Below are positions 1 through 8,856 of a stretch of 64,000 bases of DNA, piece by piece. Numbering within the stretch: the first letter of the stretch is position 1; each line of letters opens with the position of its first letter. Both the position numbers and the translations under genes were made by a program. The stretch is from Mycobacterium colombiense CECT 3035 (GTDB taxonomy: Bacteria; Actinomycetota; Actinomycetes; Mycobacteriales; Mycobacteriaceae), in NCBI RefSeq assembly GCF_002105755.1, contig NZ_CP020821.1, positions 868,001-932,000 of the forward strand, read 5' to 3'. A model generated the notes under the pieces. It saw only the letters and a list, made by a program, of their open reading frames with translations. It had not been told where the DNA came from and ran no database searches.

Positions 1-49
1 GGGCGCTGACTGACTTTCGCGACGTCACATTCCCGATTAACTTTCACTC

Positions 50-346
50 ATGCAGGTAGTGAGTTCGGACTCCGCTGGTCTGCAGGCGCTAGGTGCTCGG
101 TGGACCGCGTCGGCCGGCGAGCTGGACGCTTCGATGGCTCCGATGGCATCAGGATTGTCGTTTCAGGCCAGCACGGCCGCTGTCAGCGTCGCCCACGCCG
201 ATGTCGAAGCATTCGTGACGACGCTAGCCATGCGTGTTCGCAACCGAGCAACTCGTGTCATTGCGGCCGATGGCCGCTATACCCGCAATGAAGCAGATTC
301 GGCTGGCGAAATGGCCGCGGTGACCCATCCGAGCGTTGTTGTTTAG
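50..346 (+). CDS. EspC-like ESX (type VII) secretion-associated protein
   Basis: A 98-residue, alanine-rich helical protein of the EspC/DUF2580-like type that pairs with larger ESX substrates. What can be seen: a single Trp at residue 18 in the first helical half and a Tyr-Thr-Arg-Asn-Glu stretch at 77-81, which fits the YxxxD/E type VII export signal near the C-terminus. There is no signal peptide or membrane segment. The stop lies 3 bases before the next gene, so the two are almost certainly co-translated. By analogy with other ESX pairs (inference) it would dimerise with the N-terminal domain of the downstream toxin-like protein and be exported with it. The family assignment rests on size, composition and motif, not on a database match. 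The unit is absent from the region upstream of uvrB in M. tuberculosis as I recall it, so it looks like an insertion. Confidence 0.6.
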   Translation: MQVVSSDSAGLQALGARWTASAGELDASMAPMASGLSFQASTAAVSVAHADVEAFVTTLAMRVRNRATRVIAADGRYTRNEADSAGEMAAVTHPSVVV

Positions 347-349
347 CCG

Positions 350-1420
350 ATGTCTGCGGTCGCGGGATTTCCGCTCCTCTCGCAGGTGCTGGCTTGGCCA
401 ACTCGGCACCTGACTGAGGCGGCTGACTATTGGGAGGCGGTAGGCGGGCGCAGCTACGCGGTGGCCTCCCAAGTCTGGCGTGACGGCCTATCGGTTGATT
501 GGCAAGGTCGCGCGGCTGACGCGCTGCATGCCGCGACGCACGGCGACTTGCAGAAGACGAGCGCGGTCGCCGATCAACTGCAAGCAGCGGCGAAAGTTGC
601 CAGAAGCGGCGCCGCCGACCTCTCCGCGGCTCGATCACGGGTTCGGTATGTCGTCGAGGACGCTTTCGGGGCGGGTTTCGATGTGCGCGAAGACATGTCG
701 GTCACTGATCCCTCGACTGGCGGTTCGACGGCGCAGCGCGCCACCCGGCGGGCTCAGGCACAAGGCTATGCCGGTGACATCCGCCAACGGGCGACGCAAT
801 TGGTCGCACTCGACCAGCAGGTCGCCGAGAGGGTCACCTCAGCCATGGCCGGAATCCGCGACACGTTTCCTTCAGCCACCGGCCCTGACGGGCCGGGCGA
901 GAGGTCCAGATTCCGCGCCGTCGACAATCACTCATTCAAAGAGGATCCACCCCTGTCAGGGGGTTACCCCGCCAACGACGTGATCGCCGAAGCCACAGAC
1001 CTGGACGGCAATCACATTGTTCTCCGACGGGGATACTACGATGCGGAGACCAGAAAGGGCTGGGGCTGGGACAAGGCGTACTGGAGGCACGGCGTAGTCA
1101 ATCCAAATGTGTTCAAGGACTTGATCTCTCACAGCCGACCAGTGCACCAGCCGGACGGCACCCTCCGATATGACGTTCCGATCAACCGTGCCCACTGCAC
1201 TAGGGGGCCACTGGGGATTGTCGACTGTCAGGACACGGGTGAGAGTTTGACAATGAGAATCGTGGTTGATCCGAGCGTGGGGCGTGCCGATGTGCCCGAC
1301 GGTAGACAGAAAGGGGTGATCACGATGTATCCGCTCGAGGGTGGGAGTGGAGTGATCACATTAGGTCCGAAATGGACGTGGACTCCGCCGTGGGTAAACA
1401 CCAATGTGCCCATCAACTGA
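350..1420 (+). CDS. WXG-type ESX substrate with a C-terminal polymorphic toxin domain
   Basis: A 356-residue two-part protein. Residues 1 to about 185 are helical and carry Trp-Gln-Gly at 51-53 (the WXG turn) and a YxxxD signal at 100-104, as in ESX-secreted proteins. After a Pro/Gly linker around 185-200 comes a compact, non-helical domain (about 200-356) with conserved-looking features: Gly-Trp-Gly-Trp-Asp-Lys, then Arg-His-Gly, further His residues, two Cys and a late Thr-Met-Tyr-Pro. This spacing recalls BECR-fold RNase toxins, but I cannot assign a reaction. It lies 3 bases after the EspC-like gene, and its last 17 bases overlap the next gene, as expected for a toxin translated together with its immunity protein. 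Secreted-toxin function is an inference from architecture and context. The C-terminal domain could also be a non-toxic adhesin or enzyme. Confidence 0.6.
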   Translation: MSAVAGFPLLSQVLAWPTRHLTEAADYWEAVGGRSYAVASQVWRDGLSVDWQGRAADALHAATHGDLQKTSAVADQLQAAAKVARSGAADLSAARSRVRYVVEDAFGAGFDVREDMSVTDPSTGGSTAQRATRRAQAQGYAGDIRQRATQLVALDQQVAERVTSAMAGIRDTFPSATGPDGPGERSRFRAVDNHSFKEDPPLSGGYPANDVIAEATDLDGNHIVLRRGYYDAETRKGWGWDKAYWRHGVVNPNVFKDLISHSRPVHQPDGTLRYDVPINRAHCTRGPLGIVDCQDTGESLTMRIVVDPSVGRADVPDGRQKGVITMYPLEGGSGVITLGPKWTWTPPWVNTNVPIN

Positions 1421-1898
1421 CGCCGACGATGCCCAAGTCCAGTTCGCCGTCGCGGTGTTGCGGAAGTTGTTGCGCCACATCGAAGCTGAGAACAGTAGAG
1501 GAAGCAAACCATTCCTCGTTTCGCATGCCTGGACCGACGGTCCAACAATCTACCTGGTTTACACCGCTCCGCCATCGGACAGAACGTGGGGGCTCGCGCG
1601 CGACACAAGGGAGTCGATCATCGACCCGGGACCCTGGCCGGACGTGGACGAGGCAGTGCGCTACTACTACCTCCTCGACCTTGAAGAGGGCCAGCCATGG
1701 GGTTCGTTCCGGCAGCCAGGCGAGCCTGACCGTATCCTGTGGGATGGCTTTCCGCTCGAAGAAGATCTGCCCGAGCGTCCATCGGACGTCCGCGACGAGT
1801 TTCGATACACGCGACCGACCGGTGGGTCATCGGCGAAGCCCAGCGCAGTTCACGACCCGTCCGTAACGGAGCCTCGTCGGTACGGGAATCCACTGTGA
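1404..1898 (+). CDS. Putative immunity protein for the upstream ESX toxin
   Basis: A 164-residue soluble acidic protein with no signal peptide or membrane segment. It starts with ATG inside the end of the toxin-like gene (17-base overlap, different frame), which implies translational coupling. The middle is rich in Asp/Glu and aromatics (for example a DEAVRYYYLLDLEEG stretch), which suits a decoy that covers a basic toxin surface. The last 30 or so residues look disordered. I do not recognise the family. The immunity role is inferred only from position, the overlap and acidity. A smaller possibility is that it is an unrelated regulator. It is followed by about 60 bases and then the uvrB promoter, so it ends the three-gene unit. 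Confidence 0.5.
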   Translation: MCPSTDADDAQVQFAVAVLRKLLRHIEAENSRGSKPFLVSHAWTDGPTIYLVYTAPPSDRTWGLARDTRESIIDPGPWPDVDEAVRYYYLLDLEEGQPWGSFRQPGEPDRILWDGFPLEEDLPERPSDVRDEFRYTRPTGGSSAKPSAVHDPSVTEPRRYGNPL

Positions 1899-1959
1899 GC
1901 TATCCGCTCGTCCAGATGAGCGTGAACTCGCCAACTTCGTAAGATCAGCCCCACGACAC

Positions 1960-1982
1960 TTGTCGGTGATCGGTCCTACCCT
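1960..1982 (+). promoter_or_regulatory. PafBC/RecA-NDp DNA-damage promoter of uvrB
   Basis: TTGTCGGTG at 1960-1968, eight bases, then TACCCT at 1977-1982. This matches the mycobacterial damage-inducible promoter pattern (TTGTCRGTG-N8-TAnnnT), which PafBC activates independently of LexA. A start site seven bases after the -10 box falls on the A of the uvrB ATG at 1989, so the mRNA would be leaderless. Confidence 0.75.
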
Positions 1983-1988
1983 GGTGGC

Positions 1989-4148
1989 ATGGCATTCGCC
2001 ACGGAGCATCCCGTAGTAGCGCATTCGGAGTATCGCGCTGTCGACGACGTCGTGCGCGTCGGCGGCGACTTCGAGGTGGTCAGCCCGCACGATCCCGCCG
2101 GCGACCAGCCGGCCGCCATCCAGGAGCTGGAACGACGGATCAGGGCGGGGGAGCGCGACGTCGTGCTGCTCGGCGCCACCGGCACCGGGAAGTCGGCCAC
2201 CACCGCGTGGCTCATCGAGCGGCTGCAGCGGCCCACCCTGGTGATGGCCCCCAACAAGACGCTGGCCGCCCAGCTGGCCAATGAGCTGCGAGAGATGTTG
2301 CCGCACAACGCGGTCGAATACTTCGTCTCGTACTACGACTACTACCAGCCCGAGGCGTACATCGCGCAGACCGACACCTATATCGAGAAGGACAGCTCGA
2401 TCAACGACGACGTGGAGCGGCTACGGCACTCCGCGACGTCCTCGCTGCTGTCGCGGCGCGACGTGGTCGTGGTGGCGTCGGTCTCGTGCATCTACGGCCT
2501 GGGCACGCCGCAGTCCTACCTGGACCGCTCGGTCGAGGTGCGGGTGGGCGCCGAGGTGCCGCGGGATGCGCTGCTGCGCCTGCTGGTCGACGTCCAGTAC
2601 ACGCGCAACGACCTGTCGTTCACCCGTGGCTCGTTCCGGGTGCGCGGCGACACCGTGGAGATCATCCCGTCCTACGAAGAGCTGGCGGTACGCATCGAGT
2701 TCTTCGGCGACGAGGTCGAGGCGCTGTACTACCTGCATCCGTTGACGGGCGACGTGATCCGCCAGGTGGATTCGCTGCGGATCTTCCCGGCCACCCACTA
2801 CGTGGCCGGCCCCGAGCGGATGGCCCACGCGATCTCGACGATCGAAGCGGAGCTGGCCGAGCGGCTGGCCGAGCTGGAGGGGCAGGGCAAGCTGCTCGAG
2901 GCGCAGCGGCTGCGGATGCGCACCAACTACGACATCGAGATGATGCGCCAGGTCGGGTTCTGCTCGGGCATCGAGAACTACTCCCGGCACATCGACGGCC
3001 GGGGTCCCGGCTCGCCGCCGGCCACCCTCCTGGACTACTTCCCGGAAGACTTCCTGCTGGTCATCGACGAATCGCACGTCACCGTCCCGCAGATCGGCGG
3101 CATGTACGAGGGCGACATGTCGCGCAAACGCAACCTGGTCGAATACGGCTTCCGGCTGCCGTCGGCGTGCGACAACCGGCCACTGACCTGGGAGGAGTTC
3201 GCCGACCGGATCGGGCAGACGGTGTACCTGTCGGCCACCCCCGGGCCCTACGAACTCAGCCAGACCGGCGGCGAATTCGTCGAGCAGGTGATCCGGCCCA
3301 CCGGCCTGGTCGACCCGAAGGTCGTGGTCAAGCCGACCAAGGGGCAGATCGACGACCTGATCGGCGAGATCCGCAAGCGCACCGAGGCCGACCAGCGGGT
3401 GCTGGTCACCACGCTGACCAAGAAGATGGCCGAGGACCTCACCGACTACCTGCTCGAAATGGGCATCCGGGTGCGCTACCTGCACTCCGAGGTCGACACC
3501 CTGCGCCGGGTCGAGCTGCTGCGCCAGCTGCGGCTGGGCGAGTACGACGTGCTGGTCGGCATCAACCTCCTGCGCGAGGGCCTGGACCTTCCCGAAGTGT
3601 CCCTGGTGGCGATCCTGGATGCGGACAAAGAGGGCTTCCTGCGGTCGTCGCGCAGCCTCATCCAGACCATCGGCCGCGCGGCCCGCAACGTCTCCGGTGA
3701 GGTGCACATGTACGCCGACACCATCACCGATTCGATGAAGGAGGCCATCGACGAGACCGAACGGCGGCGGGCGAAGCAGGTCGCGTACAACGAGGAACAC
3801 GGCATCGACCCGCAGCCGCTGCGCAAGAAGATCGCCGACATCCTCGACCAGGTCTACCGCGAGGCGGACGACAGCGAGGCGGTGGAGATCGGCGGGTCAG
3901 GGCGCAACGCGTCCCGCGGCCGGCGCGCGCAGGGCGAGCCGGGCCGCGCGGTCAGCGCGGGGGTGTTCGAGGGCCGCGATACGTCCGGCATGCCGCGCGC
4001 CGAACTGGCCGACCTGATCAAGGACCTCACCGCCCAGATGATGGCCGCGGCTCGTGACTTGCAGTTCGAGCTGGCGGCACGGTTCCGCGACGAGATCGCC
4101 GACCTGAAGAAGGAACTGCGCGGGATGGACGCCGCCGGCCTGAAATGA
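1989..4148 (+). CDS. uvrB: UvrABC system protein B (excision nuclease helicase subunit)
   Basis: A 719-residue UvrB. It receives damaged DNA from UvrA, opens the helix and positions UvrC for incision in nucleotide excision repair. Visible parts: Walker A GATGTGKS at 62-69; the Tyr-rich beta-hairpin ([10 protein letters not shown]) that inserts between strands soon after residue 110; a DESH-type Walker B; helicase motif VI around QTIGRAARN; and the C-terminal UVR domain (last 40 or so residues) that contacts UvrA and UvrC. The protein is nearly collinear with the M. tuberculosis protein. The ATG start is supported by the promoter, which would begin the transcript there, and no ribosome binding site precedes it. 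It stands alone between the ESX unit and an MFS gene. The same promoter motif lies before uvrA, so the two subunits are probably induced together by DNA damage. Confidence 0.97.
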   Translation: MAFATEHPVVAHSEYRAVDDVVRVGGDFEVVSPHDPAGDQPAAIQELERRIRAGERDVVLLGATGTGKSATTAWLIERLQRPTLVMAPNKTLAAQLANELREMLPHNAVEYFVSYYDYYQPEAYIAQTDTYIEKDSSINDDVERLRHSATSSLLSRRDVVVVASVSCIYGLGTPQSYLDRSVEVRVGAEVPRDALLRLLVDVQYTRNDLSFTRGSFRVRGDTVEIIPSYEELAVRIEFFGDEVEALYYLHPLTGDVIRQVDSLRIFPATHYVAGPERMAHAISTIEAELAERLAELEGQGKLLEAQRLRMRTNYDIEMMRQVGFCSGIENYSRHIDGRGPGSPPATLLDYFPEDFLLVIDESHVTVPQIGGMYEGDMSRKRNLVEYGFRLPSACDNRPLTWEEFADRIGQTVYLSATPGPYELSQTGGEFVEQVIRPTGLVDPKVVVKPTKGQIDDLIGEIRKRTEADQRVLVTTLTKKMAEDLTDYLLEMGIRVRYLHSEVDTLRRVELLRQLRLGEYDVLVGINLLREGLDLPEVSLVAILDADKEGFLRSSRSLIQTIGRAARNVSGEVHMYADTITDSMKEAIDETERRRAKQVAYNEEHGIDPQPLRKKIADILDQVYREADDSEAVEIGGSGRNASRGRRAQGEPGRAVSAGVFEGRDTSGMPRAELADLIKDLTAQMMAAARDLQFELAARFRDEIADLKKELRGMDAAGLK

Positions 4149-4205
4149 GTTTGCTGGCAACCGATCTCCCGCTCTTATCTCCGCGCGACCCCATACGGTA
4201 GAGGA

Positions 4206-5618
4206 GTGACCGACGCGGCGACTATCACCGGCGGCTGGCGTGAGCTGCTGGGCGCGAGGTATCTGAGAACTTCCGTACTGCTGGCCGGCGGGGTGGCGCT
4301 CTACGCGACGAATGAGTTCCTGACCACCAGCTTGTTGCCCAACACCATCGCCGAAATCGGCGGCAGCCGGCTCTACGCGTGGGTCACGACGCTGTACCTC
4401 GTGGGCTCGGTGGTGGCCGCGACGATGGTCAATCCGATGCTGCTGCGCATCGGTGCGCGGTCGTCGTATCTGATGGGTCTCGCCGTGTTCGGCATCGCCA
4501 GCCTGGTTTGCGCTGCCGCCCCGACCATGCATGTTTTGATTGCTGGACGGGCGATGCAGGGGGTGGCCGGGGGCTTGCTGGCCGGCTTGGGCTACGCGGT
4601 CATCAATTCCGCCCTGCCCCGTTGGTTGTGGACGAGGGGCTCGGCCCTGGTGTCGGCGATGTGGGGCATCGCGACCGTGGTCGGACCCACCACGGGAGGG
4701 CTGTTCGCCCAGCTCGGGATCTGGCGATGGGCGTTCGTCACGATGGCCGTCCTGACCTTCCTGATGGCCCTGCTGGTCCCGGTCGCGCTGGCCCGCGTCA
4801 ACCCGACGAGCGGCCTCCCCAGGATGAGGGTGCCGGTGTGGTCGCTGCTGATCATCGGGGCGGCGGCGCTGGCCGTCAGCGTGGCGCAGATTCCGCGCAG
4901 CACCGTCGCCACGTATGGGCTGCTGGCGGCGGGCATCGGCCTGGTCGGCGTCTTCGTGCTCGTCGACTGGCGGATGCACGCGGCCATCCTGCCGCCCAGC
5001 GTCTTCTCGCCCGGCCCCCTGAAGTGGATCTACCTCACCATGGGCGTGCTGATGGGCGCGGCGATGGTGAACACCTACGTGCCGCTGTTCGGCCAGCGGC
5101 TGGCCCACCTGACGCCGATCGCCGCCGGATTCCTGGGGGCGGCGCTCGCGCTGGGCTGGACGGTCAGCGAGATCGTCAGCGCGTCGCTGGAGAACCCGCG
5201 GACGGTCGGGCGGGTGGTCATGGTGGCGCCGATGGTGGCGGCGTCGGGCCTCGCGCTGGGTGCCGTCGCCCGGCACGGCGACGACTCGGCCTGGACCGCG
5301 GCGCTGTGGGCGGTGGCCCTGCTGGTCGCCGGCATCGGGATCGGGATGGCCTGGCCGCACCTGTCGGCCCGCGCAATGGCGTCCGTCGCCGACCCCGCCG
5401 AAGGCGGCGCCGCATCCGCGGCGATCAACACCGTCCAGCTGACCTCCGCCGCGATCGGTGCCGGATTGGCCGGTGTCGTCGTCAACACCGCCACCGGCGG
5501 CGAGGAGATGGCGGCGCACCTGCTGTTCACGGTGTTCACCGCGCTGAGCGCGGCCGGAGTGGCGGTGTCCTACGCCGCGACGCGGGCCACCCGGCAAGCC
5601 GAACCGGTCGCCACCTGA
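4206..5618 (+). CDS. MFS drug/solute efflux transporter (Rv1634-like)
   Basis: A 470-residue integral membrane protein of the major facilitator superfamily, of the size of M. tuberculosis Rv1634. It shows 12-14 hydrophobic segments across the whole length. A motif-C-like Gly-rich stretch (GIATVVGPTTGG) near residue 155 is typical of proton-coupled antiporters, and an Arg in GRAMQGVAGG (about 118) marks transmembrane segment 4. The start is GTG, preceded by GGTAGAGGA. It lies 57 bases after uvrB on the same strand and converges with the downstream mannosyltransferase. The substrate cannot be read from sequence. Related genes are annotated as possible drug efflux proteins, but a metabolite or lipid precursor is equally possible. 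Confidence 0.85.
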   Translation: MTDAATITGGWRELLGARYLRTSVLLAGGVALYATNEFLTTSLLPNTIAEIGGSRLYAWVTTLYLVGSVVAATMVNPMLLRIGARSSYLMGLAVFGIASLVCAAAPTMHVLIAGRAMQGVAGGLLAGLGYAVINSALPRWLWTRGSALVSAMWGIATVVGPTTGGLFAQLGIWRWAFVTMAVLTFLMALLVPVALARVNPTSGLPRMRVPVWSLLIIGAAALAVSVAQIPRSTVATYGLLAAGIGLVGVFVLVDWRMHAAILPPSVFSPGPLKWIYLTMGVLMGAAMVNTYVPLFGQRLAHLTPIAAGFLGAALALGWTVSEIVSASLENPRTVGRVVMVAPMVAASGLALGAVARHGDDSAWTAALWAVALLVAGIGIGMAWPHLSARAMASVADPAEGGAASAAINTVQLTSAAIGAGLAGVVVNTATGGEEMAAHLLFTVFTALSAAGVAVSYAATRATRQAEPVAT

Positions 5619-5692
5619 GCCTGAGCGCAGCCGTGAGCGCAACCGCGGCGCAGCGGTTCACGGCCATCGGACCCGGTCGGCACAGCGGCACA

Positions 5693-7339
5693 TCACCGCG
5701 TGGACTTGACGACCTGCGAGTAGTGAAACTGCCACCGCTCCACGATGTGGAAGCCGAGATAACCCGGGAACCGGTATGCCGGGGCGCGCCCGAATGCCTT
5801 GCCGGGCGGTAGCGATTGCCCGGCTTGATGGTCGGGCAGCGAGTTGTCCTTATTGGTGATGGTCCAGATCGCCGGGCATTTATTGATTTTGGCCGTCGTC
5901 AGCCACACGGCGACGTGCCCGTCCCACAAAGATCCGACCTTCGGGCCGTACACGCCGCGCTCCACGTCGATCAACGACCGGAACGCCGCCGGGCGGGTGG
6001 CCAGCAGCGCACGAATCGGGCCGGGCCGCCAGGGCACGGTGTTGTCCACCATCAGGCAGTCGCCGGGGGCGGCGTGCGTGCTGATCAGATCGGCGACCTG
6101 GCTGTAGTCCCACCCCTCTTTGGCATACGGCCAGCGCTGGACGAACAGGTAGTTCGGCACCGCGGCGACGGCGAACACCAGCACCCCGCCGGCGATGGGC
6201 CACGGGCGGCGGAACACAGTGACGAGACAGACGGCCAGCACGACGGCCATCGCCGGCGCGGTGAAGATCAGGTAGCGCGGGTAGTAGATCGGCTCGCTGA
6301 CGGCCGAATAGATGACGACCAGGGCGGTGGGAATCACCATCCACGCGGTGGCGATGAGCAACAGCCGGCGCAGGTCACCCGCCGGCGCCGGCACGCCAGC
6401 CCACCGTGTCACGGCCGCCGCGACGATCAGGACCGCGCTCGCGATGGCGAAGGCCACGCTGTGGTCGAAGTATTGGCGCAGGATGATGTCGAACGCGTAA
6501 TGCCAGCTGACGGGGTAGATCCAGTTGACCTGCCACACCTGGTTGTGCGCGAACACCAGGAACGGCGTCATGGCCGCCACGGCGACGGCCGACGCCGCGG
6601 CCCACCGGATCGCCGGAGACTTGCGGGCGCCCCGGGGCGCGAGCAGCGGCAGCATCGCGCCGTACACCGGCACCAACAGCACCAGGTTGAGGTTGAGCAG
6701 TATCGACAGCATCAATCCCAGCGCGTACCAAACCCATCCACGCGGCCTGTTCAGCCGGACGGTGCCGACGAACAACACCGTCAGCCAGACCGCGGCGGCG
6801 GCCACGAAGGCGTACGGGCGCGCTTCCATGCCCGCCCACGTCGTGCGCGGCAGGATCGCGAAAATCGCCCCCGCGCACACCGCCGCGGGCCGCGTGGAGA
6901 ACTGTCTGGTGAACACCGTGACGCCGGCGGCCGCCGCTCCGATCGCCAGGGAACTAGGAAAACGCGACCAGAATTCGGTGGGCGGGAACAGCGCGAACCA
7001 ACCGTGCATCAGCAGGTAATACGCGCCATGGACGGCGTCGATGTGGCCCAGCAACCGCCACAGCTCTGGCAAAGTCCGGCTGGCCGCGGCCGAAATCGTC
7101 GCCCCTTCGTCGAACCAGAGCGACGGTCGGCAGGCCCAGGCGGCGCTGACGGCGGTGGCGAACAGGGCGATTGCCCACGGATCGAGCAACCCACCGCGCG
7201 CACGCCCGGGCGCGGGCGCACCGCCGAAATCCCCTGCACCGGGCTCGACGGTGGGCTCGAGGGTGGGCATGGACATGATGCTTGTTACTGTAAGGCGCCG
7301 TTGACGGAACGGGTCACAAACGGCGTCCGGCGCATTCAC
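5693..7339 (-). CDS. GT-C mannosyltransferase of the lipoarabinomannan-cap type (Rv1635c-like)
   Basis: A 548-residue polytopic membrane protein with 10 or more hydrophobic segments and a soluble C-terminal domain (about 420-548). Near the first segment is TrpPheAspGlu, the acidic motif that GT-C enzymes use with polyprenyl-phosphate sugars. The M. tuberculosis relative Rv1635c is implicated in adding the first mannose of the caps on lipoarabinomannan, using polyprenyl-phosphomannose at the outer face of the membrane. The same role is likely here. The start is uncertain: GTG at 7339 gives the length quoted, and in-frame ATGs at 7276 and 7270 would give shorter proteins starting MSMPTLEP. It diverges from the universal stress gene, leaving about 220 bases that must hold both promoters. 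Confidence 0.8.
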   Translation of the reverse strand: MNAPDAVCDPFRQRRLTVTSIMSMPTLEPTVEPGAGDFGGAPAPGRARGGLLDPWAIALFATAVSAAWACRPSLWFDEGATISAAASRTLPELWRLLGHIDAVHGAYYLLMHGWFALFPPTEFWSRFPSSLAIGAAAAGVTVFTRQFSTRPAAVCAGAIFAILPRTTWAGMEARPYAFVAAAAVWLTVLFVGTVRLNRPRGWVWYALGLMLSILLNLNLVLLVPVYGAMLPLLAPRGARKSPAIRWAAASAVAVAAMTPFLVFAHNQVWQVNWIYPVSWHYAFDIILRQYFDHSVAFAIASAVLIVAAAVTRWAGVPAPAGDLRRLLLIATAWMVIPTALVVIYSAVSEPIYYPRYLIFTAPAMAVVLAVCLVTVFRRPWPIAGGVLVFAVAAVPNYLFVQRWPYAKEGWDYSQVADLISTHAAPGDCLMVDNTVPWRPGPIRALLATRPAAFRSLIDVERGVYGPKVGSLWDGHVAVWLTTAKINKCPAIWTITNKDNSLPDHQAGQSLPPGKAFGRAPAYRFPGYLGFHIVERWQFHYSQVVKSTR

Positions 7340-7560
7340 TGTTCGCGTTCACTTTCACGAAAAGCGGCGTAATGCAATGCCTTCCACGTTGGCCTCGCAC
7401 ATTCGATGGTTTTGTCATTGGCAATATTGTCCGTTGCCGCAGCCAGGGCCCGCAAATTGTCGACGCGCCACGCCACGCTGTGTCGTTAATCTGTCTCCTG
7501 CGCATCGAGCAAACGCGCTACTGTCTTGGGTTGGCTGACCAACCGAAACTGGGAGGGTAA

Positions 7561-8004
7561 ATGGGCGCCTATCGGACTGTGGTGGTAGGAACCGATGGCT
7601 CGGATTCGTCGATGCGCGCGGTGGAGAAGGCGGCGCAGATCGCGGGAGCGGACGCCAAGCTGATCGTGGCGTCGGCATACCTGCCCCAACATGAGGACGC
7701 CCGGGCCGCCGACGCCCTGCGGGACGAGAGCTACAAGGTTTCCGGCACCGCCCCGATTTACGCGATCCTGCGCGACGCCAAGGACCGCGCCCACGCCGCC
7801 GGTGCGCAGAACATCGACGAGCGACCCATCGTCGGCGCCCCGGTCGACGCGCTGGTGCACCTCGCCGAGGAGGAGCAGGCCGACCTGCTCGTGGTCGGCA
7901 ACGTCGGCTTGAGCACGATCGCCGGCCGGCTGCTGGGCTCGGTGCCGGCCAACGTCTCGCGCCGGGCCAAGACCGACGTGTTGATCGTGCACACCACGAC
8001 GTAG
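7561..8004 (+). CDS. Universal stress protein (Rv1636-like, nucleotide-binding)
   Basis: A 147-residue single-domain UspA protein, the size of M. tuberculosis Rv1636 (TB15.3), which is reported to bind cyclic AMP. The nucleotide loop is intact: Gly113-x2-Gly116-x9-Gly126-Ser127, and the N-terminus has the usual VVGTDGSDSS strand-loop. It is cytosolic. A strong ribosome site (GGGAGGG) precedes the ATG. A TACTGT box at 7519-7524 could be its -10. The protein may buffer cAMP, and the window also encodes a class III adenylate cyclase at 29.4 kb, but a link between the two is only inference. It is followed at once by a tandem repeat that separates it from the convergent hydrolase. Confidence 0.92.
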   Translation: MGAYRTVVVGTDGSDSSMRAVEKAAQIAGADAKLIVASAYLPQHEDARAADALRDESYKVSGTAPIYAILRDAKDRAHAAGAQNIDERPIVGAPVDALVHLAEEEQADLLVVGNVGLSTIAGRLLGSVPANVSRRAKTDVLIVHTTT

Positions 8005-8111
8005 CCCGATGGTGGCGACCCGCTTCGCCCGGCTACGCCGCGCTCGCGATCGCCACTAGCCCGATGGTGGCGACCCGCTTCGCCCGGCTACGCCGCGCTC
8101 GTGATCGCCAC
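8002..8111. repeat. Two tandem copies of a 55-bp intergenic repeat with hairpin potential
   Basis: Copy 1 is 8002-8056 and copy 2 is 8057-8111; they differ at one base (cgcgat versus cgtgat). Each copy has GTGGCGA near one end and TCGCCAC at the other, so each can fold back on itself on either strand. The first copy supplies part of the usp stop codon (TAG), and the array fills the gap between two convergent genes, which suits a bidirectional transcription end. Confidence 0.85.
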
Positions 8112-8120
8112 TGCCCGCAG

Positions 8121-8798
8121 TCACCAGCCTCGCTCGCGCCATTCGCTCAGGTGCGGACGCTCGGCGCCTAACTGCGTGTCGTCGCCATGGCCGGGATAGA
8201 TGACGGTGGAGTCGTCGTACACATCGAACACCCGGGTGCTGACGTCCTCGATCAGCTGGGTGAAATCGCCCGGCTGCCAGGTCTTCCCGACGCCGCCCGG
8301 GAACAGGCAATCGCCGGTGAACAGCTGGGTGACGCCGCCGGTCGCCGGCCCGTCCAGGGCCAGCGCGATGGAGCCCGGGGTATGCCCCCGCAAGTGGATG
8401 ACGTCGAACGTCAGCTCGCCGATCTGCACGGTGTCGCCGCCCGCCAGCAAACGGTCCGGTTTGACCGGCAGCGGTTCGGCGTCGATCTCGTTGGCGGCGG
8501 TGGGTGCCCCGGTGGCGGCGGCCACGGCCTCCAGCGCCTGCCAGTGATCGAAGTGCTGGTGGCTGGTCACGATCAGCGACACCTTCGGCGCGTTCTTCTG
8601 GATCAGGTCGATCAGCACGTCCGCGTCGTTGGCGGCGTCGATCAGCAGCGTTTCGCCGGTAGCGGAACAAGTGATCAGATATGCGTTGTTGTCCATGGGG
8701 CCGACAGAGGCCTTTAGGATCGTGGCGCCGGGTAGGGTCCGGCGGGCCGCGGTACCGGGGTCAACGTGTCCGGTGTAGTTGTCGTCCACTTCAGTCAT
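8121..8798 (-). CDS. Metallo-beta-lactamase-fold hydrolase (Rv1637c-like, glyoxalase II type)
   Basis: A 225-residue cytosolic protein with the full metal site of the MBL superfamily: HxHxDH at 80-85, His139 in RGHTPG, Asp163 in TGDCLF and His204 in YPGHGD. This layout matches small glyoxalase II-like hydrolases that act on thioesters of small thiols, so a mycothiol-linked thioester is a plausible substrate (inference). The reading frame continues open upstream through uvrA on the other strand. I chose the ATG at 8798 because GAGGAG sits 8 or so bases before it and the protein begins to match the family soon after. It converges with the universal stress gene and diverges from uvrA. Confidence 0.88.
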   Translation of the reverse strand: MTEVDDNYTGHVDPGTAARRTLPGATILKASVGPMDNNAYLITCSATGETLLIDAANDADVLIDLIQKNAPKVSLIVTSHQHFDHWQALEAVAAATGAPTAANEIDAEPLPVKPDRLLAGGDTVQIGELTFDVIHLRGHTPGSIALALDGPATGGVTQLFTGDCLFPGGVGKTWQPGDFTQLIEDVSTRVFDVYDDSTVIYPGHGDDTQLGAERPHLSEWRERGW

Positions 8799-8856
8799 GT
8801 GCGCCACTCCTCGATCCCGCCAGTCACTGGCGGCCACGTTACTGGTCGCACAGTGC

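Noticed and set aside
2421..3800. Long minus-strand frame opposite uvrB
   Set aside because: Shadow of uvrB: low-complexity Val/Asp/Leu/Gln composition and no recognisable motif.
5619..5692. Inverted repeat AACCGC/GCGGTT between the convergent MFS and mannosyltransferase genes
   Set aside because: Six-base stem with a bulge and no T run; too weak to call a terminator.
5816..7372. 518-codon plus-strand frame opposite the mannosyltransferase, and 22720-23970 opposite lysX
   Set aside because: Arg/Gly/His-rich shadows with no hydrophobic pattern or domain; the minus-strand genes match known families.
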